DNA from: Actinophytocola oryzae
GTDB lineage: Bacteria; Actinomycetota; Actinomycetes; Mycobacteriales; Pseudonocardiaceae
DNA: 64,000 nucleotides
Reading direction: 5' to 3'
Assembly (NCBI RefSeq): GCF_004364325.1
Contig: NZ_SOCP01000016.1
Span: 124,001-188,000, forward strand
Positions 9,352 to 18,985 of the stretch are shown one piece after another. How positions within the stretch are numbered: the first letter of the stretch is position 1; every line of letters begins with the position of its first letter. The notes under the pieces were generated by a model that made no database searches, was not told the origin of the DNA, and was given only the letters and a program-made list of their open reading frames with translations. The translations under genes and the position numbers were made by a program.

Positions 9352-9370
9352 TTTTACGTACGAACGACTT
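9352..9370 (-). promoter_or_regulatory. Putative operator shared with the ArsR promoter
   Basis: Read on the minus strand the site is AAGTCGTTCGTACGTAAAA, centred on the palindrome CGTACG and 17 bases upstream of the small frame at 9335. The ArsR promoter at 43767-43783 has AAGTTCTTGTACGTAAA, with the same arms apart from two substitutions and a one-base gap. Joint control by that ArsR protein is inferred. Confidence 0.35.
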
Positions 9371-9436
9371 GCGCACCATGAAAGTAGTGAACGCGGCTAT
9401 CTCGGACCTATCTCGCCGCCGAGACCGTCGCCCTGT

Positions 9437-9482
9437 GCGGCAGCGGGGGGCGAGGCAGGAAATGCCCGGCCCCCGCTGCCGC
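9437..9482. terminator. Hairpin, probable terminator
   Basis: A 13-bp stem (GCGGCAGCGGGGG at 9437-9449 pairing with 9470-9482) with a 20-base loop follows the SARP gene. The rest of the 9336-9763 intergenic stretch shows no further gene that I can support. Confidence 0.55.
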
Positions 9483-9763
9483 CTCCCCCAGTGGCCGACG
9501 GGCGACCCCCCCGGTCGTGTGCAAAGCCCGTCGTGCGCTGGTTACCAGCATGGCGCCGTCACGGGACCCGGAACAGCGGGTGACCGTCGCCAGGTGTGTT
9601 GGCGACGGGCGACGCCTGGGAAAGGAGGACGCGGCGCACCAGACTGGCTGACATGCCAGGACGCTCGAGAATTCGGTCGCCGATGTCCCGTCGCGGCTCC
9701 GGGGGCCGACACGGTGGCTAGGCTGGCATCGTTGGTCACCAGTCGACGGCGCCGGGGGTGCTC

Positions 9764-11068
9764 ATGACTGAACAGCCGGACCCTTTCGGCGCGGAACTGC
9801 GGCGGCGCAGGGTGGCCGCGGGGTGGTCGCTGTCGATGCTCGCCAAGCGGGTGCACTACAGCAAGGGCCACCTCGGCAAGGTCGAGACGGGGTCCAAGCT
9901 GCCCGGCATCGACCTCGCCCGCCGGTGTGACGCGGTCCTCGACGCGGGCGGCCAACTCGCCGCCCTGGCAGGCAAGACCCAGCCCGACAGCCCTCCGACG
10001 GTTGCCGAGGCCGAGCACGGTGGCGAACTGTGGGTGATGAGCATGGCGCCGGACGGATCGAGCTGGCTGGTACCCATGCCCCGGCGCGAGGCACTCGCGA
10101 CCGGCGCCGTGTCGTTGTTCGGGTTGAGCCTGCGCCCACAGGGCTTCTCGGCAGCCGCCGACCAGGAGGCCACGCTCACGGCCTTCCGTTCGCTGTTCGA
10201 GCAGGTTCGGCTGCTGGGGCAGACCACGAGTCCCAGCGTCGTGCTGCCGACCGTGATCGCCCAGACCCACACGCTGCGCGGGATCGCCAGCGCGGCTTCC
10301 CCACCGCTGCGGGAGAAGCTGCTGCGGCTGGCCGCACGCTACGCGGAGTACGCGGGCTGGATGGCCCAGGAGGCCGGCGACGAACGGGGCGCGTTGTGGT
10401 GGACCCGTGTCGCGGTGGAGATGGGTGAGGCGGCCGGTGACACCGAACTGGCCACCTACGCCCTGATCCGCCAGGCTCTGATCACGCTCTACCGCGACGA
10501 CGCCGTCGGCACCATCGAGCTGGCGCGGCAGGCCCGGGCCGCCCCCGGGACGTCCCGGCGCGTGCGTGGGCTCGCCGCGTTGCGTGAGGCCCAGGGACAC
10601 GCGCTCGCCTGCGACTACGACCGGTGCCGGCAGGCACTCGACATCGCGGTGGCGCTGCTGGACGACACCGAGCACGACTCGCCGTCCGGCCCGGTGATCG
10701 GTTCGGCGTCGGTCGCGGGCGCGAGCCTGAGCGAGCTCGTGGCCGGCTGGTGCCTGCACGACCTCGGCAGGCCCCAGGAGGCGGTGGACGTCCTCGACCG
10801 GCAACTGCTCATCCTCCCCGAGACCGCCCGCCGCTCCTACGCGCGTTTCGGTGCGCGGCGGGCACTCGCCTGTCTCGCCTCGGGCGAGGTCGACCACGCC
10901 GGCGCGCTCACCGAGCAGGTCCTCGACGCCGCCGCCGTGGTCGACTCGGCCACCATCCGCCACGACCTGCGCCGCCTGGCACAGGCCCTCGCCCGCTGGC
11001 GCACCCGGCAGTCGGTGCGCGACGTGTACCCGCGACTGAGCGCGGCGCTGCGCACACCGACGCTCTGA
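9764..11068 (+). CDS. XRE-family helix-turn-helix regulator with helical-repeat C-terminus
   Basis: Regulator of 434 aa. An N-terminal HTH_XRE domain (about 5-60; FGAELRRRRVAAGWSLSMLA, then KGHLGKVETG) is followed by a long alpha-helical TPR-like region. This is the common actinomycete architecture of small-molecule- or peptide-responsive regulators. ATG 9764 has GGGGG just upstream; GTG 9758 in the same frame is an alternative. It precedes the TIR/WD40 gene on the same strand by 87 nt and may control it or sense the same stress. The target is unknown. Confidence 0.85.
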   Translation: MTEQPDPFGAELRRRRVAAGWSLSMLAKRVHYSKGHLGKVETGSKLPGIDLARRCDAVLDAGGQLAALAGKTQPDSPPTVAEAEHGGELWVMSMAPDGSSWLVPMPRREALATGAVSLFGLSLRPQGFSAAADQEATLTAFRSLFEQVRLLGQTTSPSVVLPTVIAQTHTLRGIASAASPPLREKLLRLAARYAEYAGWMAQEAGDERGALWWTRVAVEMGEAAGDTELATYALIRQALITLYRDDAVGTIELARQARAAPGTSRRVRGLAALREAQGHALACDYDRCRQALDIAVALLDDTEHDSPSGPVIGSASVAGASLSELVAGWCLHDLGRPQEAVDVLDRQLLILPETARRSYARFGARRALACLASGEVDHAGALTEQVLDAAAVVDSATIRHDLRRLAQALARWRTRQSVRDVYPRLSAALRTPTL

Positions 11069-11155
11069 CCGCACCGACCGACCCGACCGACCCCTTGCCA
11101 TCCCACGGGAACACTGCGAGCCTCGACACGTTGAGCGACGGTCCATCACGCGACG

Positions 11156-14100
11156 GTGTCCGCGGGAGAGCACGTGGGTGGGGTATTCATCAACTACCGC
11201 ACCGGAGACGGCGAGTTCGCGGCCACACTGATCACCAGGGTGCTGTCCTCGCGCTTCGGCGCGGAACACGTCTTCCTGGCCAGCAGGTCGATCCGTCCCG
11301 GCGAGGACTTCGCCAGGAAGATCCTGGAACGCCTCGAGCAGTCGGACGTGCTGCTGGCGATCATCGGCGCGCGCTGGCAGACCATCACCGAACGGCAGCG
11401 CAGGAGGGAGACCGAGGCGCCGGACGACTGGGTGCACCGTGAGATCGCCGAGGCGTTCCGCCACGGCCTTCGGGTCATCCCGGTGTTCCTCGACCACGCC
11501 GTCGCGCTGGCCGAGGTCGACCTCCCCGCCGACATCGCGCCGCTCGCGCGCTGCCAGTTCCTGCGGCTGAGCCACCGCAACGACACCAGGGATCTCGCCA
11601 GGCTGATGGAGGAGCTCGGCGACCTGGTGCCCGACCTCCTGCTGGACCGGGTCTTCGCCGCCTCGCCGCCACCGAACCGGGCGCTCGAACCCGTCGCGTG
11701 GCTGCGCCCCGGCTACCGCATCGTGCCCTTCGCCGGGCGCGACGGCGAGCTGGCCGTCCTGTCCCGCTGGCTCGCGGGCCCCAGACAGGTGTCCGCGCAG
11801 CTGGTCACCGGCCCGGCCGGGCTGGGCAAGACACGGCTCGCCCAGCAGCTGTGCCAGGACGTCGCGGGGCAGGGCTGGGTCACCGGGCTGGTCCACGACA
11901 ACGCCACCATCGCCGACCTGACCAACCTCGGCGCGATCGACAAACCCCTGCTGGTGGTCGTCGACGACGCCGAGACCAGGTTCGAGGAGGTCCACGCCCT
12001 GGCCGCCGCGCTGAGCGCGCGGGCGGCCACCGCGCCTCCCGCGCGGCTTCTGTTGCTCGGCAGGGAAGGCGGGGACTGGCTGACCCGGCTGCGCACCCAC
12101 ACCAACGACCGGGTCAGCAGCCTGTTCCGCGCACTGCACGACCTCGCGCTCGGTCCTGCCGAGCTCGACCGTGGCGCCGAGTTCCACCGCGCGGCGAGCG
12201 CCTACGCCGACTTCCTCGACCTGCCCGCGACGACGCTCCGGCCGCCGGCGGACCTCGCGCACCACCGGTACGCGGCCGCGCGGACCGTCCACGCCACCGC
12301 GCTCATCGCGCTGCTCGACGCGCACCCGGGGTCCGCGCCGGCACCGGACCCGGAGCTGCACCGCACGGCACGACCGGAGTCTCCCTACCGGGGGCTGCGG
12401 CCGTTCCAGGAACGGGACGCCCGGTTCTTCCGGGGCCGCGACCCGCAGATCCGGCAGCTGGAGACACTGCTGGAGCAGCACCGGCTCGTCATGGTCACCG
12501 GGGCGTCGGGCAGCGGCAAGTCCTCGCTCGTGCGTGCCGGTCTCCTTCCGTCGCTGCGTGAGCGGGACATCTCGGTGACGGTGCTGCGGCCGACCGCCGA
12601 CACCACACCGGCCGAGCTGCTGGCGAACGCCGTGACGCCCCTCGTCGGACACGAGCGGGCCCGTGGGGACCTCGCGCCGCTCGCCGACGCGATCGTCGAG
12701 GCCGTCGGGCACTGGGTGCTGTTCGTGGACCAGTTCGAGGAGCTGGTGGCGGCGAGTCCGGACTCGGCGACGGAGCTGGCCGAGCTGGTGGCGGGGCTCG
12801 TGCGCGCGGCGCAGGCCCGACCGGCCGGGACCCCGCCACTGCGTGCGGTGTTCACGGGCCTGGCCGCCGACGAGCGCTCGCACCCCCTGCCCCTGCCGAG
12901 GATGGGGCCTGCCGAGCTGCGTGCCGCCATCGTGGGGCCCGCCGACCTCGTGTCGTTCGAACCCGGCCTGGTGGACCGGATCATCGCCGACACGACCGAC
13001 GCCCCCGGCCGGCTCCCGGTGGTGGAGCTGACCCTGACGCGCCTGTGGGAGTCCGCGCAGGGCGGCACTCTCACCCACCGCGCCTACGACGAGCAGGGCG
13101 GCGTGGCCGGAGCCCTGGCCGCGCACGCGGACCGGCTCTGCACGCGGCAGCTCGCGCCCGATGAGCTGGCGGTCGCCGAGCGGTTGCTGGTTCAGCTCGC
13201 CAGACCCGGTGAGCACGGCACCTTCATCGACACCCCGGTCCGGCTCGACCAGCTCGACCCGGACGCACGCGACATGGCCAGAACCCTCGCCGAGCACCAC
13301 CTCGTGGTGCTCGGGATCGAACCCGGCGGGCCGGAGACCGTCGCGCTGGCACACGAGGCACTCGTCCAGCGGTGGCGGCAGCTCCGTGAGTGGCTCGTCG
13401 CGGCACAGGACTTCCGGTCATGGCAGGAACAGCTGCGCACCACGCTCGGGCAGTGGCGGCAGTCCGGCCGCGATCCCAGCACGCTGCTGCGTGGCGTCCC
13501 CCTCGCCACGGCCGAGAACTGGCTGGCCCACCACCCCCGCGGCCTCACCGGCGAGGAACGGGACTACGTCCTCGCCAGCCGCGTCCGCCAGCGCCGGGGC
13601 GTGCTCGGCTGGCGGATCGTCACCGCGGTGATCAGCGCGCTGGCCCTGACGGCGACCGCGCTCGCCGTGCTGGCCGCCAACCGCAATCAGCAGCTCGCCG
13701 AGCAGCTGCGTCACGCGGTGGCGGTCTCCCTCGGGCAGGAGGCGGAGCGCAGATCGGACACCGATCCGTTCGCGGCACTGCAGTTCGCCCAGGCCGCGTG
13801 GCGCCACGACCCGACGAGACCCGAGGCCTACGCGGCGTTGCTGCGCCAGTACCTCGGGTTCGCGGCGGTGGACGAGATCCGGTCGGGGCTCTGGTCCGGC
13901 GCCGTCACCGCCGCCGTCAGCACCGAGGACGGCCGGGTGAGCGCCATCGCCGAGGAGGACGGCAGGATCACGGTGTGGACCGGTCTGTTCGGACCCACTC
14001 CGCACAGCTGGTTCGTGGCCACCATCCCGGGGCAGCGCGGACTGCTGCTGAGCCCGGACGGCCGCTGGCTCGCGGTCGCGACCGACCACGGTGGGGTCAC

Positions 14101-15892
14101 GCTCTGGGACGTCGACCAGGGCCTCGGCCCGCTTCCGCTGCGCCTGGACGAAACCCGCGTCTTCGAGGCGTACTCCGTGCGCAGCGCGCGGTTCTCGCCG
14201 GACGGCGGGGTGCTCGTCGTGACCCTGCTGCGCAACGCGTACGCGACGACCCCGGGTGCGCCCTACCTCGTCGAGGTGTGGGACGTGCCCCTGCGGCAGC
14301 AGATCACGAGCGGCGTCGGCGCCGCGCCCGGGGTGACGGACGTGCACGTGCGGCGGACCGAACCCGGCGGTGGCCGCGCGTGGTTCGGTGAGGACCACGC
14401 CGACGGCACGCGGCACGAGGTACTGCGTGACCTGTCGACGGGCGCCGCGCTCGGCGAGACAGCCGCGGACTTCGTCACCCCGGACGGCGTGTTCGCCGAC
14501 TGCGGGCCCCAGCTCGCGGTCCTGGATCCCGCCACCGGGGCGCCGAAGCGCACCACCCGTGTGCTCGACTGCCCGTCGGACGACGGCGGGCTCACCGACC
14601 TGAGCGGCAGGTACGCGTTGTCGGGCAGCCCCTCGGCGCAGGAGTCGTTCGCCCGGCGCGGCCTCGTCGACCTTGGGACGGGCCGGTCCTACCTCGTGGA
14701 CGCCCCGCCCGAGGGGCACGAGTACCCGGTGAACAACCTGACCGGCCACCGCACGGAGACGACTGTCGCGATCCCCGACGCGGGCACCGGTCCCCCGACG
14801 GTCTTCGTGCTGTCGACCGGGATGCTGCTGCGGCTGGCGCCACCCCGGTCGGTCGACGACGCCACCGTGGCGGCCCTGTCCCAGGACCTCGCCGCGACCG
14901 CGCTCAGCCCGGACGGCCGGGTGCTGGTGGCGCTGACCGGCGCGGGGCCGGACTTCGGCATCCTCGCCGTCGACGTGCGGACGGGACGGCGAGTCGAGGG
15001 CACCGCCGACAACCTGCCGACTCTGGGCGCGAACCCGAGGATCGCCTTCAGCCTCGACGGGAAGAGGCTGTTCGTGGCGGGCAACGCGGGCGAGCTGACA
15101 ACTCTGCTGGCCGCCGACCTGACCGTGGTGCGCACGGTCTACGCAGGCGCGCCGACCCTTCCCGACACGCACGCCTCGATCGTCCCCCTGCCCGGCGACA
15201 AGGTGGCGGTGCTGTACGCCGGCGACGTCACGACCTGGCGGATCAGCACCGGCGAGCACGTCGGCGAGATGACCTCCCTGGCCGACGGCATCAGCGTCGA
15301 GGACGATCCCCGCGCCGAACGGCATCCGGTGGCGGTCCGCTGGCCGATCCGGCCCGCCCGGCTGCTGGTCGCCACGACCGCGGGCGTGGAGCTGTGGGAC
15401 CTGGACGACCACCGGGTCGTGTGGGAGTCCCTGGGAGGTTCCGGCGTCGCCGCACCGGACATCCTCGCCGATCCGGCCAGGTCGCGGGTCGCCGTGCACT
15501 ACCTCACCCCAGGGCGGCTCGAGCTGTGGGACCCCGACGGCGAAGGCACCCGGCCCCGCCTCGCGTCGTTGCCGGGCACGCACTCGATGGTGACGTTCAC
15601 CCGTGACGGCAAGCTGGTCACGACCTCGGACGCCGGCCTGCTGCACGTGTGGGACTCGGAGGTCCTCGGCCGGATCGCGAGCTTCCGCGTGCCGGGCGTG
15701 CCCACCACGTGGTCGACGCACGACGACACGCTGACCACGTTGACCCGGCAGGGACCGCTGACGGTCGACCTGGAGCCCCGGCACTGGATCGAGCACCTGT
15801 GCCACCTCAACGACCGCGACTACACGCCGGGAGAACGCGCCGCCCTGCCCGGCGGGGCCGATCCGGTCCCGCCGTGCTCGGCCACCCGGTGA
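11156..15892 (+). CDS. TIR - NTPase - nSTAND - WD40 repeat protein, candidate immune-type sensor
   Basis: Protein of 1578 aa. Residues 1-150 form a TIR domain (GVFINYRTGDGEF, then DDWVHREI, whose Glu is at the position of the NADase glutamate). A first P-loop, GPAGLGKT, is near residue 220. A second, GASGSGKSS near 449, opens an nSTAND1-type NTPase (FRGRDPQI upstream, WVLFVDQFEEL as Walker B). A hydrophobic segment (IVTAVISALALTATALAVLA, about 822-842) leads to a beta-propeller of WD40-like repeats (SPDGRWLAVATD, LWDVD, SPDGRVLVAL). STAND proteins oligomerise on ligand binding, and TIR domains then signal or consume NAD. Antiphage or stress defence is inferred from architecture only. GTG 11156 lacks a clear RBS, and GTG 11171 after GGGAGAG is a possible start. 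Confidence 0.85.
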   Translation: MSAGEHVGGVFINYRTGDGEFAATLITRVLSSRFGAEHVFLASRSIRPGEDFARKILERLEQSDVLLAIIGARWQTITERQRRRETEAPDDWVHREIAEAFRHGLRVIPVFLDHAVALAEVDLPADIAPLARCQFLRLSHRNDTRDLARLMEELGDLVPDLLLDRVFAASPPPNRALEPVAWLRPGYRIVPFAGRDGELAVLSRWLAGPRQVSAQLVTGPAGLGKTRLAQQLCQDVAGQGWVTGLVHDNATIADLTNLGAIDKPLLVVVDDAETRFEEVHALAAALSARAATAPPARLLLLGREGGDWLTRLRTHTNDRVSSLFRALHDLALGPAELDRGAEFHRAASAYADFLDLPATTLRPPADLAHHRYAAARTVHATALIALLDAHPGSAPAPDPELHRTARPESPYRGLRPFQERDARFFRGRDPQIRQLETLLEQHRLVMVTGASGSGKSSLVRAGLLPSLRERDISVTVLRPTADTTPAELLANAVTPLVGHERARGDLAPLADAIVEAVGHWVLFVDQFEELVAASPDSATELAELVAGLVRAAQARPAGTPPLRAVFTGLAADERSHPLPLPRMGPAELRAAIVGPADLVSFEPGLVDRIIADTTDAPGRLPVVELTLTRLWESAQGGTLTHRAYDEQGGVAGALAAHADRLCTRQLAPDELAVAERLLVQLARPGEHGTFIDTPVRLDQLDPDARDMARTLAEHHLVVLGIEPGGPETVALAHEALVQRWRQLREWLVAAQDFRSWQEQLRTTLGQWRQSGRDPSTLLRGVPLATAENWLAHHPRGLTGEERDYVLASRVRQRRGVLGWRIVTAVISALALTATALAVLAANRNQQLAEQLRHAVAVSLGQEAERRSDTDPFAALQFAQAAWRHDPTRPEAYAALLRQYLGFAAVDEIRSGLWSGAVTAAVSTEDGRVSAIAEEDGRITVWTGLFGPTPHSWFVATIPGQRGLLLSPDGRWLAVATDHGGVTLWDVDQGLGPLPLRLDETRVFEAYSVRSARFSPDGGVLVVTLLRNAYATTPGAPYLVEVWDVPLRQQITSGVGAAPGVTDVHVRRTEPGGGRAWFGEDHADGTRHEVLRDLSTGAALGETAADFVTPDGVFADCGPQLAVLDPATGAPKRTTRVLDCPSDDGGLTDLSGRYALSGSPSAQESFARRGLVDLGTGRSYLVDAPPEGHEYPVNNLTGHRTETTVAIPDAGTGPPTVFVLSTGMLLRLAPPRSVDDATVAALSQDLAATALSPDGRVLVALTGAGPDFGILAVDVRTGRRVEGTADNLPTLGANPRIAFSLDGKRLFVAGNAGELTTLLAADLTVVRTVYAGAPTLPDTHASIVPLPGDKVAVLYAGDVTTWRISTGEHVGEMTSLADGISVEDDPRAERHPVAVRWPIRPARLLVATTAGVELWDLDDHRVVWESLGGSGVAAPDILADPARSRVAVHYLTPGRLELWDPDGEGTRPRLASLPGTHSMVTFTRDGKLVTTSDAGLLHVWDSEVLGRIASFRVPGVPTTWSTHDDTLTTLTRQGPLTVDLEPRHWIEHLCHLNDRDYTPGERAALPGGADPVPPCSATR

Positions 15893-15899
15893 CGGCCGG

Positions 15900-18755
15900 T
15901 CAGCCGGGCGCGCAGACGACGCCGAGGCAGTTCTCCGGCCCGCCGGAGCTCGTGTTCCCGCCACCGTCGGTGACGGCCCCCGGGTCCGCGTTGATGCCGT
16001 AGCGGAAGTTGTTCCTCGCGTGGTTGCGGGCCACCGTGATGTCACTGCCGGGACCGGCGCTCTCGACCCTGAGACCGTCGAACCCCGCCCCCTCGTCCCC
16101 GCCGAAGCCGTTGCCCTCGAACACGTTGTCGACGATCTCCAGCGGACCGAGCGGCTCGTCACCGGGAATGGGACTCACCAGCAGCCCGTACCCGCCGTTC
16201 CCCGCGAACCTGTTCCCCGACACCACTCCGTCACCGGAGAAGATGATAATTCCCCTCGTCTCCGAACCACTGAAGGAATTGCCGGTGACCTCGAACGAGT
16301 TCCACAGTCCGAGTGCTTCTCTGCCGATCATGGTATTTCCGGTCAGGTAGGTCTGTCTCGCACTCGCGTCGGCCAGGAGGGTGACCCGTTCGTTGTCCCG
16401 CACGGTGACCGAATCGCAGTAGGGACCCAGGTAGGCGATGCTCAGGTCGTCGCTGCCCGTGATGCTCACGGACGAGCTGAACCCGTCGAGATCGCCGCTG
16501 TAGCAGCCAAGGCCGTACAGGCGGATGGCGCCGCCCTCGATCGAGCACGAACTGCCGTACCCGCAGTTCGCCACACCTCGCCCGGTGTCCCCCGAGATGA
16601 TCGACCCGGTGATGACGACCTTCGAGCCGTGGTCGAACGTGAACGGGTTGTAGGCACGCACACTGACACCGCGAAGCCGTACCTCCTCGGCGTGCTCGCC
16701 CACGACGGCCGGTGGGGTCGCGTCGGCCGTGCCTGCCGACACCGTGACGGTCTCGACGGTCACGTCCTGCACGTCGGTCATCTCGATACCGGTCGGATAG
16801 CGGCTGACCGTTCCGTTGCGCACGGTGATGTTCCTGATCGTCCGCCCGGCCCCGATCACGATCCCCTTTCGGTCGTCGCGGGGCTGGTCGGTGGAGATGG
16901 TGTGGCCGCCGAGGTCCAGTACGACGTCACCCGCGGCGATCGTGAGCGCGACGCCGGGGCAGACCAGGTCCCTGGTGACGACGGCGTCGGTGGCGATCGT
17001 GTCCCCGCAGTTCACCTCACGCGACGCGGGCACCACCGTGAACCGCTTGGACTGTGCGTCGGAGGCGGCCCCGGCACCCACCTCGAGCGTGACGGTGTAG
17101 GTCCCCGGCGTGTCGAAGACGTGCTCGAACCGCGGCTCGTGCGACGTCGTCTCCGTGCCCCGGTCGCCGGTCACCGTCCACTCCGTACGCTGCGGGGGTC
17201 TGCCGGTCAGGTCGGCGCTGAACCGCACCGGCCGGCCGACCTGCGGGGTGTCGGGTGCCACGTCGACCCGCACGATGTGCGGTGGCGCGTTCGGGTTCTC
17301 GACGACGACCCGGGTCGCCGCCGTGACGACCTCCCCGTCACGCAGCAGCGCCGAGAGGTTCACGGTGTAGGTCCCCGGCCGATCCCACCGGTGCCGCACC
17401 GTGAGGCCGGTGGCTCGGGTCCGGTCGCCGAAGGTCCAGTGAGCGCTGGTGACACCGGAGTCGCCGCCGGCGACGGCCGTGAACTCGAACTCGTCGCCGA
17501 CCGCCCCGTGGTCCCTGGGACGGACCGCGATGGACACCGTGTTCTCGGACCGGGGGTCGGGACCGGCGTCCAGGGGCGGCTCGTCGTCGGGTTCGCCGAC
17601 GACGTCCGTGCCGGGTGCCTTCGGGTTCAGCTCCCCACGCCGGTACTTGCTGATGGGCCGGCCCCGGCCGTCGGGGTCGATGACGCCGGCCTGGTCGCTG
17701 TCCGGGTCGTTGTAGAAGACCACCCCGTCCCGCGTCAGCAGGTCGAACCGCACGGGGCGGTCGAAGAGCCGTGGCCGCGCGACCACCCGCGAGGTCGCGA
17801 GGTCGACGACGGAGACCCCGCCGGTCGCGTAGTCGGGCACGAAGGCGCGGTCGCCGACCTCGACCGCCCGACCGAGTTCCATGGGCCCGTCGCCGAGCGC
17901 GACCGGCGGGGAGCACGAGCCGGAGTCGAGGTCACAGCTCAGGAACCGCCCGCGCGAGCCGACCGAGATCAGCAGCCGGCGTCGTTCCGGGGACCCGCTG
18001 ACCGCGACGTCGTCGTCGGCCCGAACGTCGACCTTGACGGACTTCGTGACCGCTCCGGTCGCCGGGTCGAGCAGCTGGATCCTGCGGCGAGCCGGGTCCA
18101 GCAACGCGGGCCTGCCGTCGGTGACGGCGAGCCGGCTCGCACCGGGGGTGGCCGCGCGGGCTCGTGAGTGGCGGCGGCCGTCGGCGAACCAGACCAGGTC
18201 GCCGGTGCGGTTGTCCAGCATCCAGAGGCGGCCGGCGGGGTCCGTCACCACGTCCTCGGGTGACGTCTCGACGTCGAGGGGATGCGGCCGGCCCCGGGGT
18301 TCCAGGGTGGTGGGGTCGGCCGTGGCGAGCAGCCCGCGCCGGGTGTCCAGGATGAGGAAGGCGTGGGGAGTCGGGAAGACGGCGAGCCCGTCGTGGCCGG
18401 TCGCCACCGGTGACCTCTTCCGGGCGAAGGTGAGGGTCGCGCCGTCGATCCGGAAGACGAGGCCCCGCCCCGAGTCCAGCGCGTACCCGGTCCCGCCGCG
18501 CTGGGCGGTGTGGAGGGCACCACCGGACCGGCCGAGCGGAACCCCGGCGGCCACCTCCGCGGACGCCCCGTCCAGCAGGGTCAACTGCCCGATCGCGTTG
18601 GACGCCACCCAGGCCGCGCCCGCATGCAGACGCACGCCGGGCACAGGATCCCAGGGCGAGTCCCAACTCACGACGATCCCGAACACCATCGCGACCGCGA
18701 CGATCCCTGCCGTCGCCCGGCGCAGCCGCGGGCCGACGCGGAACGAAAACCTCAT
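15900..18755 (-). CDS. Secreted or anchored protein: beta-propeller, PKD domains and right-handed beta-helix
   Basis: Protein of 951 aa starting at ATG 18755, with AGGGGG 5 nt upstream. A basic N-terminus and hydrophobic segment (TAGIVAVAMVFGIVVSW) give export or anchoring. About 40-400 resemble a beta-propeller (DPAGRLWMLDNRTGDLVW). About 440-620 hold two PKD-like folds (TFGDRTRATG, DRPGTYTVNLS; TPGTYTVTLEV). About 625-940 form a right-handed beta-helix of the NosD/pectate-lyase-like type (LDLGGHTIS, IRNITVRNGTVSRYPTGIEM). A role in surface binding of polysaccharide or protein is inferred. It is the last gene of the MoxR/DUF58/transglutaminase group, and a fragment of its 5' end is duplicated upstream. 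Confidence 0.8.
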   Translation of the reverse strand: MRFSFRVGPRLRRATAGIVAVAMVFGIVVSWDSPWDPVPGVRLHAGAAWVASNAIGQLTLLDGASAEVAAGVPLGRSGGALHTAQRGGTGYALDSGRGLVFRIDGATLTFARKRSPVATGHDGLAVFPTPHAFLILDTRRGLLATADPTTLEPRGRPHPLDVETSPEDVVTDPAGRLWMLDNRTGDLVWFADGRRHSRARAATPGASRLAVTDGRPALLDPARRRIQLLDPATGAVTKSVKVDVRADDDVAVSGSPERRRLLISVGSRGRFLSCDLDSGSCSPPVALGDGPMELGRAVEVGDRAFVPDYATGGVSVVDLATSRVVARPRLFDRPVRFDLLTRDGVVFYNDPDSDQAGVIDPDGRGRPISKYRRGELNPKAPGTDVVGEPDDEPPLDAGPDPRSENTVSIAVRPRDHGAVGDEFEFTAVAGGDSGVTSAHWTFGDRTRATGLTVRHRWDRPGTYTVNLSALLRDGEVVTAATRVVVENPNAPPHIVRVDVAPDTPQVGRPVRFSADLTGRPPQRTEWTVTGDRGTETTSHEPRFEHVFDTPGTYTVTLEVGAGAASDAQSKRFTVVPASREVNCGDTIATDAVVTRDLVCPGVALTIAAGDVVLDLGGHTISTDQPRDDRKGIVIGAGRTIRNITVRNGTVSRYPTGIEMTDVQDVTVETVTVSAGTADATPPAVVGEHAEEVRLRGVSVRAYNPFTFDHGSKVVITGSIISGDTGRGVANCGYGSSCSIEGGAIRLYGLGCYSGDLDGFSSSVSITGSDDLSIAYLGPYCDSVTVRDNERVTLLADASARQTYLTGNTMIGREALGLWNSFEVTGNSFSGSETRGIIIFSGDGVVSGNRFAGNGGYGLLVSPIPGDEPLGPLEIVDNVFEGNGFGGDEGAGFDGLRVESAGPGSDITVARNHARNNFRYGINADPGAVTDGGGNTSSGGPENCLGVVCAPG

Positions 18756-18775
18756 GTCATCCCCCTGTCTCCCAG

Positions 18776-18835
18776 TCAGGTCACCGGCTCGGACGCGAGC
18801 AGGCCGGTGGGGAGCGATCGAGGATCGAGCCCGTC
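18776..18835 (-). pseudogene. Remnant of a duplicated transglutaminase 3' end
   Basis: This segment closely repeats the last codons of the transglutaminase gene at 18986: LDPRSPPTGLLASEPVT-stop against LDPRPLLAGLRASTHAPEPVT-stop. It directly continues a remnant of the beta-helix gene start. It is the leftover of a tandem duplication that lost its middle. Confidence 0.75.
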
Positions 18836-18966
18836 GACAGCCGCCCGATCCCACCGGACACCACCCAGGCCGCCCCGCCACGCGGACGCACACCCAACGC
18901 CCCGACGCATGACACCCCGGCGGTCACCCGCCGCGGTCCGGGGCCGGCGCGGAACCGAATCCTCAT
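18836..18966 (-). pseudogene. Remnant of a duplicated beta-helix protein N-terminus
   Basis: From ATG 18966 the frame reads MRIRFRAGPGPRRVTAG and continues to RGGAAWVVSGGIGRL. This parallels MRFSFRVGPRLRRATAG and HAGAAWVASNAIGQL of the intact gene at 18755. The upstream sequence is also repeated. After about 43 codons it runs into the transglutaminase tail in another frame and stops. Confidence 0.8.
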
Positions 18967-18985
18967 GTCATCCCCTGTCTCCCGG

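Noticed and set aside
9542..16162. Very long minus-strand open frames opposite the XRE and TIR/WD40 genes
   Set aside because: They are antisense shadows of GC3-rich genes: low-complexity Arg/Gly/Pro/His sequence, no domain motifs, no proper start sites.
18781..18966. Independent 61-aa protein
   Set aside because: Its sequence is the start of the neighbouring beta-helix protein run into an out-of-frame transglutaminase tail.
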